64,000 nt of DNA from Nomascus leucogenys (lineage: Eukaryota > Chordata > Mammalia > Primates > Hylobatidae), in contig NC_044398.1 in assembly GCF_006542625.1 (NCBI RefSeq), positions 17,253,339 through 17,317,338 on the forward strand, read 5' to 3'. Positions 62,636 through 64,000 of the stretch are shown here, in pieces. The stretch's first letter is position 1. Every line of letters starts with the position of its first letter. The notes beneath the pieces were generated by a model. It made no database searches. It was not told the origin of the DNA and saw only the letters and a list, made by a program, of their open reading frames with translations. Made by a program: the position numbers and the translations under genes.

Positions 62636-63005
62636 TAAAAGTGCCTGGGGTAGGGAAAGGTATTATCAGGGTCTAAGCTTTCAGAGTGGATCTACCCTAA
62701 AAGTCTTTATAGAAAGCCAGTTTATTTTATTCAATAAAACAAAAGAAATGAAATAACTCTAAGACAAAAGATAGGGTTGTCACATGTTGTAAATATAATG
62801 TTTCATTCACATATAAATCCAATTAAATTTAAATCCAATTTAAATTGGATTAAATCCAGTTTGAATTGGGTTAAATCCAATTTCGGACCCATCCACTGTA
62901 TAAATATGAGGAAAATATGTTAAACTTTTTATATTTATATCTCTCCATTTAAATTCTTACATATTTTGAATAAAATCAAATTTTATTGGCATATTGGCAG
63001 AAGTA
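62636..63005. other. AT-rich unique DNA with a palindromic cluster
   Basis: No gene. 62815-62883 contains repeated AAATCCAATTT and its complement, including a perfect 20-bp palindrome at 62832-62851. Confidence 0.5.
62832..62851. repeat. 20-bp perfect palindrome
   Basis: AATCCAATTTAAATTGGATT equals its own reverse complement. Imperfect copies of each half-site follow within 35 bp. Confidence 0.95.
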
Positions 63006-63009
63006 TAAT

Positions 63010-63235
63010 TCAATATTAAAGCATATGTCCATACAAAACTTTTACACAATGTTCATAGCAACATTTTTCATAAGAGCCCAAAAGTGGAAACAACCCAAAT
63101 GTCCATCAACTGGTAAATGGATAAGCAGCATGGAGTAGAATATCCACACAAAGAAGTATTACTTGGCAATAAGAAAGAATGAAGTACTGATACATGCTAC
63201 AACATGGATGAACCTCAGAAGAATTATGCCACCAT
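63010..63235 (+). mobile_element. L1MB/L1MC-type ORF2 end fragment
   Basis: 'agcatatgtccatacaaaac', 'caacccaaatgtccatcaac' and 'acaacatggatgaacctcag' match old L1M. Confidence 0.8.
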
Positions 63236-63404
63236 CACATTCTCCACCATAGTGCAACCTTTGTTCATCAAAGAAAAATGAAATAATGTATTTTATTCCT
63301 TTATTATTTTGGAAAGCAAGAGAAAATTAAGTTAACAGTAACATGACACTAAATATCATATGGAAAAGTTTCAAACCGACCAATTCACCTTGCATATTGT
63401 TCAT
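63236..63404. other. Short unique segment
   Basis: 170 bp with no recognised feature between two L1 fragments of different type. Confidence 0.4.
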
Positions 63405-64000
63405 TCAAATGTAAATTAGTGCAACTATTATAAGAAATAGTATGAAGTTTTCTCAAAATCATAAAAATAGAACTACAATATGGTCCAGAAATCCCATTTC
63501 TGGGTATATATAACTTTTTGTCAAAGAGATCTGCATTCTGATGTTTATTGTGGCCTTATTCACAACATCCAAGATAAGGAAGCAACCTGTATCTATCAAC
63601 ACATAAATAAATGGATAAAGAAACTGGGGTATACACACACAATTGAATACTATTTCACTGTAAAAAAAAAATAAAAGACAATATTGTCATTTGCAACAAC
63701 ATGGGTCAACTTCAAGGCATGTTATGTTAAGTGATATGTCAGGCACAGTAAGAAAAATACCACATGATCTGACATATGTAGAATCTAAAAAAAGTTGAAC
63801 TCATGCAAGTAGAGAGTAGAATGCTAGTTACCAGGGTCAGGGGCATTATTGGTCAAAGAATATAAAATTTCAATTAGATGGAAGGAATAAGTTCAAGGAA
63901 TCTATTGTAAAACATGCAGTACAATATCCGTGCAAGGAAGTATTACAACAGAATAACAACGTATTGTAGTCTTGGAAGTTGTTAAGAGAATAGATCTTAA
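63405..64000 (+). mobile_element. L1MA-type 3' region, runs off the window
   Basis: 'ccagaaatcccatttctggg', 'agttgaactcatgcaagtag' and 'attagatggaaggaataagt' follow the L1MA ORF2 end and 3' UTR. Confidence 0.8.

Overview
The window is primate nuclear DNA with no host gene that I can support. The diagnostic content is Alu repeats (AluS-like and AluY-like), L1PA-type LINE-1 copies whose 3' ends carry the older 'aacaaacctgcac' form, MaLR LTRs (MST/THE1 and MLT1 type), a Tigger2 DNA transposon, hAT-Charlie fragments and scattered MIR/L2. AluY-like copies point to a catarrhine, most likely human or another ape. Family names are from memory of consensus sequences and should be read as approximate.

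Layout. 1-12,470: an old L1M (L1-A) holds a short L1PA 3' end and a full-length L1PB-like element (L1-C, 1595-11375). L1-C in turn holds an MST LTR, a 3-kb L1PA (L1-D) and an Alu. 12,485-21,830: a second old L1M (L1-E) is split by L1-F. L1-F is an L1PA with a 5' inversion and a 3' tail of about 620 bp of non-L1 sequence. A full-length-5'-end L1PA (L1-G) sits inside the inverted arm of L1-F. 21,830-35,228: mostly single-copy AT-rich DNA with MIR, L2, hAT, MLT1, MST, AluS and old L1 fragments, plus a near-perfect 136-bp inverted repeat and a 100-bp tandem duplication. 35,229-38,323: Tigger2 split by a complete LTR-internal-LTR MaLR element, itself hit by an AluY. 38,324-40,360: unique DNA, a short L1PA and an MLT1 end. 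40,360-62,635: an L1PB-like element (L1-J) is split in ORF1 by a 9.9-kb block. That block contains an L1PA8-16-like element (L1-K), two further L1 3' ends and about 950 bp of single-copy DNA. L1-J is split again in ORF2 by a full-length L1PA (L1-P) with a 60-bp 3' transduction. 62,636-64,000: unique DNA and old L1 3' ends.

The order of nesting agrees with the family ages: L1M, then L1PB-like, then L1PA8-16-like, then L1PA4-7-like, then AluY. Every L1 protein frame is broken. What remains potentially functional is regulatory. L1-G and L1-P keep complete 5' UTRs with a YY1-type site at the 5' edge and an open antisense ORF0 frame. The most informative observations are the 3' transductions (two clear, one weak, one inferred and large), the twin-primed L1-F, an in-frame microhomology deletion in L1-G, an in-frame loss of the reverse transcriptase FADD motif in L1-D, and two local duplications of non-repeat DNA.
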